Positions 27,246 through 35,626 are shown, counted from the first letter of the stretch. The stretch is 64,000 bases of DNA from an uncultured Pelagibacteraceae bacterium (GCA_902616245.1 CACMSB010000003.1:1-64000); one strand, 5' to 3'. The notes: generated by a model not told the origin, from the sequence alone. Numbers and translations are program-made.

Positions 27246-27644
27246 TTATTTAACTGGATTTACAATCTTCTGACCTTCAACACCGATTGCAACCACTATT
27301 GCTTTAGCAGGCACATTTCCTATATTTCGAGATTCATGTGCAATACCGACATCTTCAACAAATGCATCACCAGCCTTATAAACTTTGGTTTTGCCATCCA
27401 TCGTAAGCTCAATTTCACCTTGTTGGATCATTATTAATACTGGAAAGGAATGTGTGTGAGGTTTTACTGGAGCTCCTACAGGGACAGTAAATTCAAAAGC
27501 TGTTATTTTTGCTTTACCCGATGGATAAACAATTTCATTTCCCATACCAGTTTCACTTGTTGATAATATTCTCTTTACATGACCATCTGCAAAGCAATTT
27601 GAAGTAAAGATACTTAAGAATAATACGACTATAATTTTTTTCAT
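27246..27644 (-). CDS. Secreted cupin-domain protein
   Basis: 132 residues with a signal peptide (MKKIIVVLFLSIFTSNCFA, cleavage before DGH). The cupin core shows VKPHTHSFPVLIMIQQGEIELTMDGK, with two of the metal-binding histidines, and VEDVGIAHESRNIGN, with the third; the usual glutamate of motif 1 appears replaced. It therefore likely acts in the periplasm, unlike most of its neighbours. The Cys just before the cleavage site could alternatively hint at a lipoprotein, but no proper lipobox is visible. Function unknown. Confidence 0.75.
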   Translation of the reverse strand: MKKIIVVLFLSIFTSNCFADGHVKRILSTSETGMGNEIVYPSGKAKITAFEFTVPVGAPVKPHTHSFPVLIMIQQGEIELTMDGKTKVYKAGDAFVEDVGIAHESRNIGNVPAKAIVVAIGVEGQKIVNPVK

Positions 27645-27661
27645 AAATTTTCCTATATTGT

Positions 27662-27949
27662 TTAACTATTAAAATTGAATACTTCCTCTTTTACCTCTGT
27701 AAATTGATGTGGTTCAAAAAAATCATTCATAGCAGAAAGTTGCTCATTAATAGCATCGGTGCTTTCAGCCATCCAATGACAGAACATAGTCATTGTCTCA
27801 TCAGGAGTGTAGTATGTCATTTGACATTTGGCCTTATCACTTGTTGATGATTCAATTATTTGTTCTCTAGTCATTCCGCCTAAAGTTTCATTAAATTTTT
27901 CTTTCATTTCTTTAGATTTAAACGTGTGAGTTACCATATAGTATTTCAT
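27662..27949 (-). CDS. Small alpha/beta protein of unknown function
   Basis: 95 residues, MKYYMVTHTFKSKEMKEKFNETLGGMTREQ, then KCQMTYYTPDETMTMFCHWMAESTDAINEQLSAM. It alternates beta strands and helices like a ferredoxin-like fold, with an MTMFCHWMAE strand containing Cys and His that could be a site. Resemblance to DUF4242-type proteins is possible but weak. Cytoplasmic by sequence. Part of the operon, 18 bp after the preceding gene. Confidence 0.6.
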   Translation of the reverse strand: MKYYMVTHTFKSKEMKEKFNETLGGMTREQIIESSTSDKAKCQMTYYTPDETMTMFCHWMAESTDAINEQLSAMNDFFEPHQFTEVKEEVFNFNS

Positions 27950-27967
27950 ATTACCTTTCAGTTTGTT

Positions 27968-28237
27968 TTAATCTGAGCAAACGCTCATCATTGTTGTTTC
28001 TTGTTTGTGTCCAGATTCTTCGATTACTTTAGCATTATCTGGGTCTTGCATAAATTTTTGCATTGTATCTGCTGCGGGAGTCTCCATGACTATATGAACT
28101 TTATTTGGATTATCTATTTCATTTCCAACATAAACTGTTTTTATACCAGCAGCTTCCCTAGGTTCTTTATGGGCATCAAAAGATTTTTTCCAGTGATCCC
28201 AATCTTTTACTTCAAAACTACCTACCATCTTCACCAT
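27968..28237 (-). CDS. Small alpha/beta protein, DUF3764-like
   Basis: 89 residues from the ATG at 28237 (MVKMVGSFEVKDWDHWKKSFDAHKEPREAAG). A GTG at 28249 in frame is less likely because this ATG overlaps the preceding stop as TAATG, the pattern seen throughout this strand. The strand-helix start with EVKDWDHWKKSFD and the tail HKQETTMMSVCSD suggest the dimeric alpha/beta barrel superfamily. Function unknown; no catalytic residues stand out. Confidence 0.65.
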   Translation of the reverse strand: MVKMVGSFEVKDWDHWKKSFDAHKEPREAAGIKTVYVGNEIDNPNKVHIVMETPAADTMQKFMQDPDNAKVIEESGHKQETTMMSVCSD

Positions 28238-28593
28238 TATTCGCCCCACACTCCACCAAACTCGTATGCAATAACTGGCTCATCACCAACTACCCATGCA
28301 TCATGACCTGGTTTAACTGAGTAAGCGCTACCGGCGGTATAAGTAATTTCTGTTCCATCGTCATGTTTTGCACACACAGTTCCTTTTACAATAACCCCAA
28401 TATGATTTGCCTGACAACTTGCAGCGTCGGAGTCTATTTTTGGTTTAACATCTTTTGACCATTTCCAACCTGGTTGAAGTTTAATTTGTACTAACCTCTG
28501 TCCACCAACATTCACATGGTACATGTCTGCATTGTCAAATTGTTTAAATTCCTGATCTGGTTTATCAAAACTTTTTGTTTCTGCGCCACTCAT
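28237..28593 (-). CDS. Cytoplasmic cupin-like protein
   Basis: 118 residues, with a strong Shine-Dalgarno (AAGGAGG) before the ATG. The beta-rich sequence LVQIKLQPGWKWSKDVKP, then SCQANHIGVIVKGTVCAKHDDGTEITYTAGSAYSVKPGHDAWVVGDEPVIAYEF has the two-motif rhythm of a small cupin (RmlC fold). The classical HxH is reduced, so metal binding is uncertain. Its stop overlaps the next start. The strong ribosome site suggests abundant product. Confidence 0.72.
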   Translation of the reverse strand: MSGAETKSFDKPDQEFKQFDNADMYHVNVGGQRLVQIKLQPGWKWSKDVKPKIDSDAASCQANHIGVIVKGTVCAKHDDGTEITYTAGSAYSVKPGHDAWVVGDEPVIAYEFGGVWGE

Positions 28594-28606
28594 AATCCTC
28601 CTTAAT

Positions 28607-28936
28607 TTATTCTTTTGGTAATTTTGTTGCGCCTGTTTCTACTTCGATGATTTTTCCATCTTTGAACTTCCAACAACACATTAACGCTTCTGTTTTTCCA
28701 TCTTGATAAGTCACATAAGAATGATCAAAACCTATCTCATCATTTTCAAAAAGAATTCTATGTTTAACAGGACTCATCATTCCTTTACTTACAGCCTCTA
28801 TCATACCTTCTTTACCCATATGCACATATTCGCCTTTAAGATGAGAAAACATCTTATATTCTTCATGCACTAACTCTCCAGCTGCAGCCCCATCCTTTTC
28901 CAAAATTGCTTTATTAAGTTTTTCTAAAATTGACAT
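28607..28936 (-). CDS. NTF2-like/SnoaL-like small protein (paralogue of 25978-26298)
   Basis: 109 residues: MSILEKLNKAILEKDGAAAGELVHEEYKMFSHLKG, then ILFENDEIGFDHSYVTYQDGKTEALMCCWKFKDGKIIEVETGATKLPKE. The duplication with the protein at 25978-26298 is evident from the start, the ENDE(I/V)G block and the end. Both copies lie in the same operon, so the duplication predates or accompanied assembly of the cluster. The copies may form a heterodimer. No assigned reaction. Confidence 0.75.
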   Translation of the reverse strand: MSILEKLNKAILEKDGAAAGELVHEEYKMFSHLKGEYVHMGKEGMIEAVSKGMMSPVKHRILFENDEIGFDHSYVTYQDGKTEALMCCWKFKDGKIIEVETGATKLPKE

Positions 28937-28944
28937 ATTTCTCC

Positions 28945-29412
28945 TTAGTTTAAATTATAATTTCCTGTAATTTCATTGTAAGAATGAACAATCCCTTCTT
29001 GTGCAGAATTCATACCTTTTATAGTCGCAGTTCCACCACCTGATATATTTTCATACTTTCCAGTTCCACTTACATATTTCCATCTCAACATTTTTCCAAA
29101 AACACCTTTATATTGTGAAGTTGCTGTTCCACCATCTTCAAATTTATTTACGCAAGTACCACTTTCATATCCTTTTCCTGCAAAAACAACTATTGAACCT
29201 ACGCATCTCATTGAAGATTTATCTCCAAAAGTCGTTCCATCTAATGCTTTTAAACCCAACATACCATCATAGATAATTGTAAAATTACCTTTATCGTCAC
29301 CTAAAACCTTTGATGTACCTGCAAAAAAACCGTTTTGTTTAATTTGTCCTTGTTCAGCAAAAGCTGTGCTCGACATAAATATGATAATTAAAAAAAAATA
29401 TAATTTTTTCAT
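28945..29412 (-). CDS. Secreted beta-rich protein of unknown function
   Basis: 155 residues with a signal peptide (MKKLYFFLIIIFMSSTAFA). The mature part is Gly-rich beta sequence: IIYDGMLGLKALDGTTFGDKSSMRCVGSIVVFAGKGYESGTCVNKFEDGG and later GTGKYENISGGGTATI. The YEN(I/L)SGGG and GTGKYxxxxG pattern recalls allene-oxide-cyclase-like or DUF3224-like barrels, but I cannot assign a family. Two Cys (MRCVG, GTCVN) could form a disulfide. Second gene of the operon, and one of two exported products. Confidence 0.62.
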   Translation of the reverse strand: MKKLYFFLIIIFMSSTAFAEQGQIKQNGFFAGTSKVLGDDKGNFTIIYDGMLGLKALDGTTFGDKSSMRCVGSIVVFAGKGYESGTCVNKFEDGGTATSQYKGVFGKMLRWKYVSGTGKYENISGGGTATIKGMNSAQEGIVHSYNEITGNYNLN

Positions 29413-29418
29413 AAACTC

Positions 29419-29793
29419 TTACTTTTTCATTGCATTGAACATGCTCAATGTGTCGTCAAACGCGATAAACAATGTCAGTTTACCATCATCGCTTACTTCA
29501 AAATAATGACCAAAAATAGTATCCATGCCATCTGCCTTAGCAATTGCTTTAACAAACACTTTATTCCCCTCACTTATCATCATATCAGGGGTTACTGAAA
29601 AATTACTCCATAGATCTGGAACTTGCATCATGGTTTTCATATATGCTTCTTTGCCTTTATGAGTTCCTGACATTGGATGCTTATCTCCAGGATAAATCCA
29701 AGTGATATCATCATGTACCATTTCCATAAATCCCTCCATATCTCCTTTGCCAAAAAGTTCATATCCTTTTTTAACTACTTCTTTTGCGTTCAT
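29419..29793 (-). CDS. SnoaL-like protein, first gene of the small-protein operon
   Basis: 124 residues: MNAKEVVKKGYELFGKGDMEGFMEMVHDDITWIYPGDKHPMSGTHKGKEAYM is the typical SnoaL-like (ketosteroid-isomerase-type) opening, with DDITW before a metal-free pocket. FGHYFEVSDDGKLTLFIAFDDT finishes the cone fold. Many members bind or isomerise small hydrophobic compounds. It starts the fourteen-gene minus-strand run, with 82 bp to the cysK stop upstream in which the promoter should lie. Confidence 0.78.
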   Translation of the reverse strand: MNAKEVVKKGYELFGKGDMEGFMEMVHDDITWIYPGDKHPMSGTHKGKEAYMKTMMQVPDLWSNFSVTPDMMISEGNKVFVKAIAKADGMDTIFGHYFEVSDDGKLTLFIAFDDTLSMFNAMKK

Positions 29794-29875
29794 AAAATTC
29801 CTTTTATTATTAGATAATATTTATTTATTCTAAATTAAAAATGTAATGGTTTTATTACAGTGCTGGTATGCGTGA

Positions 29876-30877
29876 TTATATCCAGTCGGGATAAGGTAAA
29901 CCTTTTTCAATTAAAAAAGGTTTATTAAACATCTTTGAGTTGTATCTGTCTGATTTGTCGCAAAGAATAGTGACAATAGTTTTTCCTGGGCCTAGTTTTT
30001 TACCCAATCTAATTGCACCTGCAATATTTACTCCACAACTTGTTCCAAGACTTAAACCTTCATTTTTGATTAAATCATATAGTATTGGCAAAGATTCTTT
30101 ATCTTCAATTGAAAAGGCTCCATCTATTTTTGCTTCTGCAAAATTAGCAGTTACTCTGCTGGATCCAATACCCTCAGTTATTGATCCACCTTCAGCTTTT
30201 AACTGGCCGTTTTCAATGTGATTGTAAAGAGAGGATCCCTTTGGATCTGATAGATAAATTTTTATATCTTTATTTTTTTCTTTTAAAAAACTACTTACTC
30301 CACCAATTGTTCCTCCAGTTCCAGAAGAACATACAAATCCATCAACTTTTCCTTCCGTTTGCTCCCATATCTCAGGACCTGTTGTATAGTAGTGACCTTT
30401 AGAGTTTGCGGTATTATCAAATTGGTTTGCCCAGACAACTCCATGATTATTTGAACTTTTTAGCTCCTCAGCCATTCTAGCAGCAATTTTAACAAAGTTA
30501 TTTTCATCTTTATAAGGTTTTGGTGGAACCAATTTCAAATCTGCACCAATATTTCTTAATGTATCTTTTTTTTCTTGAGTTTGATTATCGTTCATTACAA
30601 TAATAGTTTTGTAACCTAGTGAATTTCCTAATAAACATAATCCAATCCCAGTATTTCCTGCAGTACCTTCCACAATTATTCCGCCTTTAGATATTAATTT
30701 TTTTTCTTCAGCGTCTTTTATAAGAGCAAGTGCTGCTCTGTCTTTTACAGATCCTCCTGGATTTAAAAATTCAGCTTTACCATAAATATTACAACCAGTT
30801 ATCTCAGATGCAGCTTTTAGTTTTATTAAAGGAGTATTTCCAATTGATTGGATAAAATCATCCTTGTAATTTTTCAT
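29876..30877 (-). CDS. cysK: Cysteine synthase (O-acetylserine sulfhydrylase)
   Basis: 333 residues, PLP fold type II. SIGNTPLIKLKAASEITGCNIYGKAEFLNPGGSVKDRAAL carries the PLP lysine, EGTAGNTGIGL binds the substrate carboxylate and SSGTGGTIGG the phosphate. The catalytic set is complete. It makes cysteine from O-acetylserine and sulfide. Its ATG overlaps the cysE stop (TAATG), so the two-step pathway is translated together. The ending ...EKGLPYPDWI is typical of the alphaproteobacterial type. Confidence 0.93.
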   Translation of the reverse strand: MKNYKDDFIQSIGNTPLIKLKAASEITGCNIYGKAEFLNPGGSVKDRAALALIKDAEEKKLISKGGIIVEGTAGNTGIGLCLLGNSLGYKTIIVMNDNQTQEKKDTLRNIGADLKLVPPKPYKDENNFVKIAARMAEELKSSNNHGVVWANQFDNTANSKGHYYTTGPEIWEQTEGKVDGFVCSSGTGGTIGGVSSFLKEKNKDIKIYLSDPKGSSLYNHIENGQLKAEGGSITEGIGSSRVTANFAEAKIDGAFSIEDKESLPILYDLIKNEGLSLGTSCGVNIAGAIRLGKKLGPGKTIVTILCDKSDRYNSKMFNKPFLIEKGLPYPDWI

Positions 30878-31452
30878 TATTCGTTTTCCTCACTGCCATT
30901 AGTTACAGCATAAGGTTTAAATTCTTCAGTTGCTGTTCCAACATTCTTAGCAGGTATTCCTACCATAACAGCATTTTCAGGAACATTTTTTGTGACAACT
31001 GCATTCGCACCAATTTTAGCATTTTTTCCAACTATTACTGGCCCTAAAATTTGAGCACCTGAACCAACTACAACATTGTCACGAAGAGTAGGGTGTCTCT
31101 TAACTTCTCTTTGATCATTAGAATTAATACTAGGGGATATTCCACCTAAAGTAACCATATGATAAATTGTTACATTGTCTGCGATGTCTGATGTTTCTCC
31201 AATTACAACGCCCATACCATGATCAATAAATAAATTTTTTCCAATCTTTGCTTTAGGGTGAATTTCAATACCGGTCAAGAAACGAGAAAACTGAGAAATA
31301 ATTCTTGCGATAAGATCAAATTTTGCAGTAGCAAAAAAATTTGCAATTTTGTGAAAAAATATCGCCTTAACTCCAGGATAAGTTAAAATTAGACTTAACT
31401 TAGATTTTGCAGCAGGATCTCTGTCAATAATAGATTGCAAAAAGTCATTCAT
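30877..31452 (-). CDS. cysE: Serine O-acetyltransferase
   Basis: 191 residues with a short N-terminal helical domain and a left-handed beta-helix of hexapeptide repeats. [29 protein letters not shown] includes the catalytic His and Asp region, and [25 protein letters not shown] is repeat sequence. It makes O-acetylserine for CysK. The N-terminal domain is shorter than in E. coli CysE (273 aa), like the epsC-type enzymes. It follows the MBL-hydrolase gene by 37 bp in the same direction. Confidence 0.93.
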   Translation of the reverse strand: MNDFLQSIIDRDPAAKSKLSLILTYPGVKAIFFHKIANFFATAKFDLIARIISQFSRFLTGIEIHPKAKIGKNLFIDHGMGVVIGETSDIADNVTIYHMVTLGGISPSINSNDQREVKRHPTLRDNVVVGSGAQILGPVIVGKNAKIGANAVVTKNVPENAVMVGIPAKNVGTATEEFKPYAVTNGSEENE

Positions 31453-31489
31453 AGACAGCCTATATAGTTACTTATGTTGAAATTTAAAG

Positions 31490-32185
31490 TTAATTAATAT
31501 TGTCTAAAGTAAGCCCTTTTACATTAGCAGGAACTGCGACATCCATCATTTTAGGATTTGCAAGATTTAGATTGTTCATTATATCTGCATATTCTTCTTT
31601 TGAGCTTACTTGTAATCTTGGATTATTATTTTTTTCATTTTCAATAGTGGAAAATTTCTTACCGTTGTAGTCATGGGCTGGAAATACAAAAGTTTTTTCA
31701 GGTAACTTTAATAATTTATTAAATATAGAATCGTAAGCATCGTAAGCATTACCATTTTGAAAATCTGTTCTACCACTTCCATTTATTAAAAGTGTATCTC
31801 CAGTAAAAACTCTATCATTCATCAAAAAACTATATGAGCAATCAGTATGACCAGGAGTATAAATTGCTTGAAGTTCAACTTCTTCAACATTAATTTTTTC
31901 ACCATCTTTTATTCTAAGATCAATAACTTCAGATTTGGATTTTTCTCCCATAACTCTTATACAGTTTGTTCTTTTGTTTAATTCATTTAATGCTGAAATA
32001 TGATCAGCATGAATGTGTGTATCAATTACTTTGACAAGTTTAAGATCTAAATTTTTCAAAATAGTTGAGTACTCATCTGAATGCTCAATAACAGGATCTA
32101 TTATAAGCGCTTCTCTACCTTCACCACTTGCAATTATATAAGTGTATGTAGAAGATTTTTGATCGAAAAGTTGTTCAAATATCAT
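31490..32185 (-). CDS. ETHE1-like persulfide dioxygenase (MBL-fold)
   Basis: 231 residues, metallo-beta-lactamase fold. Metal ligands lie in DTHIHADHISAL (HxHxDH), TPGHTDCS, FTGDTLLINGSGRTDFQNG and FPAHDYNG. The GSGRTDFQ segment is the ETHE1 signature and distinguishes it from glyoxalase II. Such enzymes oxidise glutathione persulfide to sulfite with O2. Upstream of cysE-cysK in the same direction, it fits a small sulfur unit that detoxifies persulfide or feeds sulfur to cysteine, an inference. Confidence 0.88.
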   Translation of the reverse strand: MIFEQLFDQKSSTYTYIIASGEGREALIIDPVIEHSDEYSTILKNLDLKLVKVIDTHIHADHISALNELNKRTNCIRVMGEKSKSEVIDLRIKDGEKINVEEVELQAIYTPGHTDCSYSFLMNDRVFTGDTLLINGSGRTDFQNGNAYDAYDSIFNKLLKLPEKTFVFPAHDYNGKKFSTIENEKNNNPRLQVSSKEEYADIMNNLNLANPKMMDVAVPANVKGLTLDNIN

Positions 32186-32207
32186 AAATAACTAACCTTA
32201 TAAAAGT

Positions 32208-32236
32208 TTGCTTAGTAAAACAATCTTTCATATAAT
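32208..32236 (+). promoter_or_regulatory. Sigma-70-type promoter of the peroxiredoxin gene
   Basis: TTGCTT at 32208-32213 and TATAAT at 32231-32236 are separated by exactly 17 bp. Transcription would start near 32243, just before a strong Shine-Dalgarno (AAGGAGGAG) serving the ATG at 32259, leaving a very short leader. Confidence 0.65.
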
Positions 32237-32258
32237 ATTTTTTTATAAGGAGGAGACA

Positions 32259-32918
32259 ATGTTAAAAATAAATAGTATGTGTCCTGATTTTCAAGCTAAA
32301 ACAACTGAAGGAGATATTTCTTTCCACGAATGGTTAGGTGATAGTTGGGGAGTTATTTTTTCACACCCTAAAGATTTTACACCAGTTTGTACTACAGAAC
32401 TTGGTGCCCTAGGTTTGATGAAAGACGAGTTCGATAAAAGAAATGTAAAAGTGATTGGTTTAAGCGTTGATGGAGTAGAGGACCATAAAAAGTGGTTAGA
32501 TGATATTAAAGATGTATCTGGCACAAAACCAAATTATCCAATTATAGCTGATGAAGACTTAAAAGTTGCAAAATTATTTAATATGTTGGAAGCAGATGCT
32601 GGAACAACGTCAATGGGTAGAACAGCAGTTGATAACGAAACTGTAAGAACTATTTTTGTAATCAGACCTGATAAGAGAATTGGTTTATATCTTACATATC
32701 CCATGGCAACTGGAAGAAACTTTTTAGAGATTTTGCGTGCAATAGACTCTATGCAGTTAACAGCTAAACACAAAGTAGCTACTCCTGCTAATTGGAAAAA
32801 AGGTGAAGATGTAGTTATTTTGCCAGCCATTAAAGATGATGAGGCGAAAAAAATATATCCTGATGGATGGGAAACTGTGAAACCTTATTTAAGAAAGGTT
32901 CCAGATCCTTCTAAATAA
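32259..32918 (+). CDS. 1-Cys peroxiredoxin (Prx6 type)
   Basis: 219 residues from the ATG at 32259, chosen because it follows a strong Shine-Dalgarno; an upstream TTG in frame is the promoter -35 and not a start. FSHPKDFTPVCTTELG holds the peroxidatic Cys, and RTIFVIRPDKRIGLYLTYPMATGRNF is the Prx6 signature. The resolving Cys of 2-Cys types is absent. It reduces H2O2 or organic peroxides. The methyltransferase gene begins one base after its stop. Confidence 0.93.
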   Translation: MLKINSMCPDFQAKTTEGDISFHEWLGDSWGVIFSHPKDFTPVCTTELGALGLMKDEFDKRNVKVIGLSVDGVEDHKKWLDDIKDVSGTKPNYPIIADEDLKVAKLFNMLEADAGTTSMGRTAVDNETVRTIFVIRPDKRIGLYLTYPMATGRNFLEILRAIDSMQLTAKHKVATPANWKKGEDVVILPAIKDDEAKKIYPDGWETVKPYLRKVPDPSK

Positions 32919-32919
32919 A

Positions 32920-33576
32920 TTGGATAAAAATATTTTAAACCAGCAATCTCAGCATTGGGAAATAAATTTCTCAAATAAGCCTGAGATGTTTGGTTTAGAA
33001 CCAAGTTTAGCAGCAAAAAAAGCTTTAAATATTTTCAAAGAAAATAATTGCTCTAAAATTGTTGAGTTGGGAGCGGGCCTAGGTAGGGATACTATTTACT
33101 TTGGAAAGAATTCGATAAATGTTACCGCATTAGACTATAGTGAAAATGGTATTAAAGTTATCAATGAAAAAATAAAAAAAGAAAATCTAAAATCTTCAAT
33201 ATCAACATTACAATTTGATATTAGAGAGGAATTACCATTTGAAAGTAATTCAGTTGATGCTTGTTACTCTCATATGCTTTATTGTATGGCTTTAACTCAG
33301 AAAGATTTGGACAAACTTAATAGCGAGATTCATAGAATTTTAAAACCAGGAGGAATAAATATTTACACAGTAAGAAATACTGACGATGGAGATTGTAAAA
33401 AAGGTATTCATAGAGGAGAAGATTTATATGAAATAGATGGTTTTATAATTCATTTTTTTTCAAAAAAAAAAATTCAAAATCTGATAAACGGATATGAAAA
33501 TTTATCTATTGATTATTTCGAAGAGGGCTCTTTTCCAAGAAAGTTATTTTTTGTTTGTAATAAAAAGGAAAATTAA
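32920..33576 (+). CDS. Class I SAM-dependent methyltransferase, TehB-like
   Basis: 218 residues from a TTG start directly after the peroxiredoxin stop. IVELGAGLGRDTIYFGKNSINVTALDYSE is the SAM-binding motif I and acidic loop, and LKPGGINIYTVRN follows motif III. The WEINFSNKPEMFGLEPS start recalls TehB/thiopurine-type methyltransferases, which methylate tellurite, selenium or thiol compounds. The substrate is unknown. It overlaps the convergent gpgS gene by 4 bp. Confidence 0.8.
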   Translation: MDKNILNQQSQHWEINFSNKPEMFGLEPSLAAKKALNIFKENNCSKIVELGAGLGRDTIYFGKNSINVTALDYSENGIKVINEKIKKENLKSSISTLQFDIREELPFESNSVDACYSHMLYCMALTQKDLDKLNSEIHRILKPGGINIYTVRNTDDGDCKKGIHRGEDLYEIDGFIIHFFSKKKIQNLINGYENLSIDYFEEGSFPRKLFFVCNKKEN

Positions 33577-34793
33577 ATGTATTGTTTGTTATCTTCATTT
33601 ACAGCATCTTGAAGTCTGTCTAAAAAATCAGGAATAGCACTTTTAACTCTGCTCCAAGTTGGAATAAATGGTGTATCCATAGGATTTAAATAAAATGCCT
33701 CACCAGCTTTCATTATATTTATTGCAAAAAGTTCAACAGCCTTTTCTTCGGTGTGAGAATCAAATTTTAGACCATTCATTTGTGCATCACTTCTATATAT
33801 ATCAATTAAATCTAAAGCTGACCTATAATAAGTTGCTTTCAAAGATCTAAATTTTTCTCTACTAAAAGAATGTCCTTGCGTGGCTAATTTTTTAATAAAA
33901 GTTTTTATTATATCTATAGACATTCTAGACAAACCTTTTGTTTCATCATCAATAGATAGTTTCTGGTGCTTGTGATCGTAAGTTTCTGCAAGATCAACCT
34001 GACATATGTTTTGTGGAGAATAACTCCTTTGCATTTCAGATAAAATTCCAATTTCTATACCCCAGTCAGAGGAAATCCTTAATTCAGGTAAAACATTACG
34101 CCTAAATGAAAATTCCCCTGCGAGAGGATATTTAAAAGATTTCATGAAATCTAGATAATCACTTTTACCAATAGTTTTCTCCAAAGCTGTCAATAAAGGA
34201 AAAACCAATAATCTTGCAACTCTGCCATTCATTTTACCATCAGCAACTCTTGGATAATATCCTTTACAAAACTCAAAATTAAAAAGAGGATTTACAACAG
34301 GATAAAACAATTTAGCTAGCATGCGTCTGTCATAAGTTTTTATATCACAATCATGTAAAGCCACAGATCTTGCTGTATCTCTAGCAATTGACATTCCTAT
34401 ACAATACCATACATTTCTACCCTTACCTTTTTCACTTGGGGCTAAATCCTTTTTTTTTAATTCTTTGTCTAACTTTTTTAAATTTGGTCCGTCATTCCAT
34501 AAAATTGTAAAAGGTGTTTCAAGTTGCTCGAAAAAAGTCCATGCCTTTCTAGCTTGATCCTCGTTAGCCTTATCGAGACCTATAATTATGTGATTTAAAT
34601 AATTAGTTTTTTTTATTTCTGAAACGATATTGGGTAAAGCATCACCTTCAATCTCAGAGAAGAGACATGGTAAAATTAATTCCATTTTTCTCTCACTAGA
34701 AAATTTTAATAGTTCACCTTCTATTTCTTTGGTGGATTTGGTCCCAAAATCATGCAATGTTGAGACTATTCCATTTTGTGAAAATTCACTCAT
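33573..34793 (-). CDS. gpgS: Glucosyl-3-phosphoglycerate synthase
   Basis: 406 residues, GT81-type GT-A glycosyltransferase. ILPCLFSEIEGDALPNIVSEIKKTNYLNHIIIGLD, GKGRNVWYCIGMSIARD, and ALHDCDIKTYDR with the metal-binding DCD are characteristic, followed by KGYYPRVADGKMNGRVARLL. It joins glucose from NDP-glucose to 3-phosphoglycerate, the first step of glucosylglycerate synthesis. It lies 17 bp downstream of the phosphatase gene. Glucosylglycerate is a nitrogen-free compatible solute, made when nitrogen is scarce and salt is high. Confidence 0.9.
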   Translation of the reverse strand: MSEFSQNGIVSTLHDFGTKSTKEIEGELLKFSSERKMELILPCLFSEIEGDALPNIVSEIKKTNYLNHIIIGLDKANEDQARKAWTFFEQLETPFTILWNDGPNLKKLDKELKKKDLAPSEKGKGRNVWYCIGMSIARDTARSVALHDCDIKTYDRRMLAKLFYPVVNPLFNFEFCKGYYPRVADGKMNGRVARLLVFPLLTALEKTIGKSDYLDFMKSFKYPLAGEFSFRRNVLPELRISSDWGIEIGILSEMQRSYSPQNICQVDLAETYDHKHQKLSIDDETKGLSRMSIDIIKTFIKKLATQGHSFSREKFRSLKATYYRSALDLIDIYRSDAQMNGLKFDSHTEEKAVELFAINIMKAGEAFYLNPMDTPFIPTWSRVKSAIPDFLDRLQDAVNEDNKQYI

Positions 34794-34810
34794 GGCTGCT
34801 ACTAATCACA

Positions 34811-35605
34811 TTATTTTAATTTAAGTACCGCCTTTTTGATCACATCAGCCCAGCCCTGAGGAGATGGCTTACTGGAAGTTATTAATTTTTTTATATTTAA
34901 GTTAGTTGTCTTAAAATACTTATTGAAAACTAAGCATGGAATATCAGTATTTTTAAGCATTTTTATATCATTATGATTGTCCCCAACCCCAATAGTTTTG
35001 ATCGGATTTTTAATTTTACTTTTAACCATTTTTAAGAATACATTAATTGCTTTAGATTTATTAACTTTGTCACCAAGGTTAGCGACTCTACCTCCATACT
35101 GAATTGAAAGACCTAATTGTTTTATTTGAGAATTAATTTCTTTTTTTTCGTGAGTATTTCCAATAAATTTTATAGGAATTGTAAATTTTCTTTTCAATGC
35201 AGCGTTAAGTTTATTTTTTGGAAGTCCAAATATTTTTATTTGCTCTTTTTGATCAATTTTCCTCACATCAATAATTTTTTTTCTAAGATGAGATGAAATA
35301 TTATTATATATTTTAAAAATATTTCCTATATTTCTACTAAGAATTATTTTTTTTGGTAATTTAGGATTTATTAAATTTAAATTATAAATTGCAGATCCAT
35401 TTTCACAAATAAAGGGCAATCTTATACCTAATTCTTTCATAAAATCTTTAATTTCCAATTCTGTTTTGCTTGTATTAGGAACAAGAATAATTTTGCGAGA
35501 AATTAATTTTTTTATATATTTTTTTATTTTATCAAATTTAAAGTTGCTTCTGTGAAGTATAGTACCATCAAGATCAGAAAATATGATTATAAGATATTTT
35601 TTCAC
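34811..35605 (-). CDS. gpgP: Mannosyl/glucosyl-3-phosphoglycerate phosphatase
   Basis: 264 residues from a GTG start (the only initiator giving IIIFSDLDGTIL). HAD fold of the MPGP type: SDLDGTIL is motif I with both catalytic Asp, NTSKTELEIKDFMKELG is motif II, and GVGDNHNDIKMLKNTDIPC is motif IV. It removes phosphate from glucosyl-3-phosphoglycerate. Immediately upstream of gpgS, it completes the two-step pathway. The mannosyl version is possible from this protein alone, but the partner enzyme favours glucose. Confidence 0.88.
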   Translation of the reverse strand: MKKYLIIIFSDLDGTILHRSNFKFDKIKKYIKKLISRKIILVPNTSKTELEIKDFMKELGIRLPFICENGSAIYNLNLINPKLPKKIILSRNIGNIFKIYNNISSHLRKKIIDVRKIDQKEQIKIFGLPKNKLNAALKRKFTIPIKFIGNTHEKKEINSQIKQLGLSIQYGGRVANLGDKVNKSKAINVFLKMVKSKIKNPIKTIGVGDNHNDIKMLKNTDIPCLVFNKYFKTTNLNIKKLITSSKPSPQGWADVIKKAVLKLK

Positions 35606-35626
35606 TTTTGGTTTATTTTTTTAAAT

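Noticed and set aside
29794..29875. Gap between the SnoaL-like gene and cysK as a site for a small RNA
   Set aside because: AT-rich with no hairpin, frame or conserved promoter that I can see.
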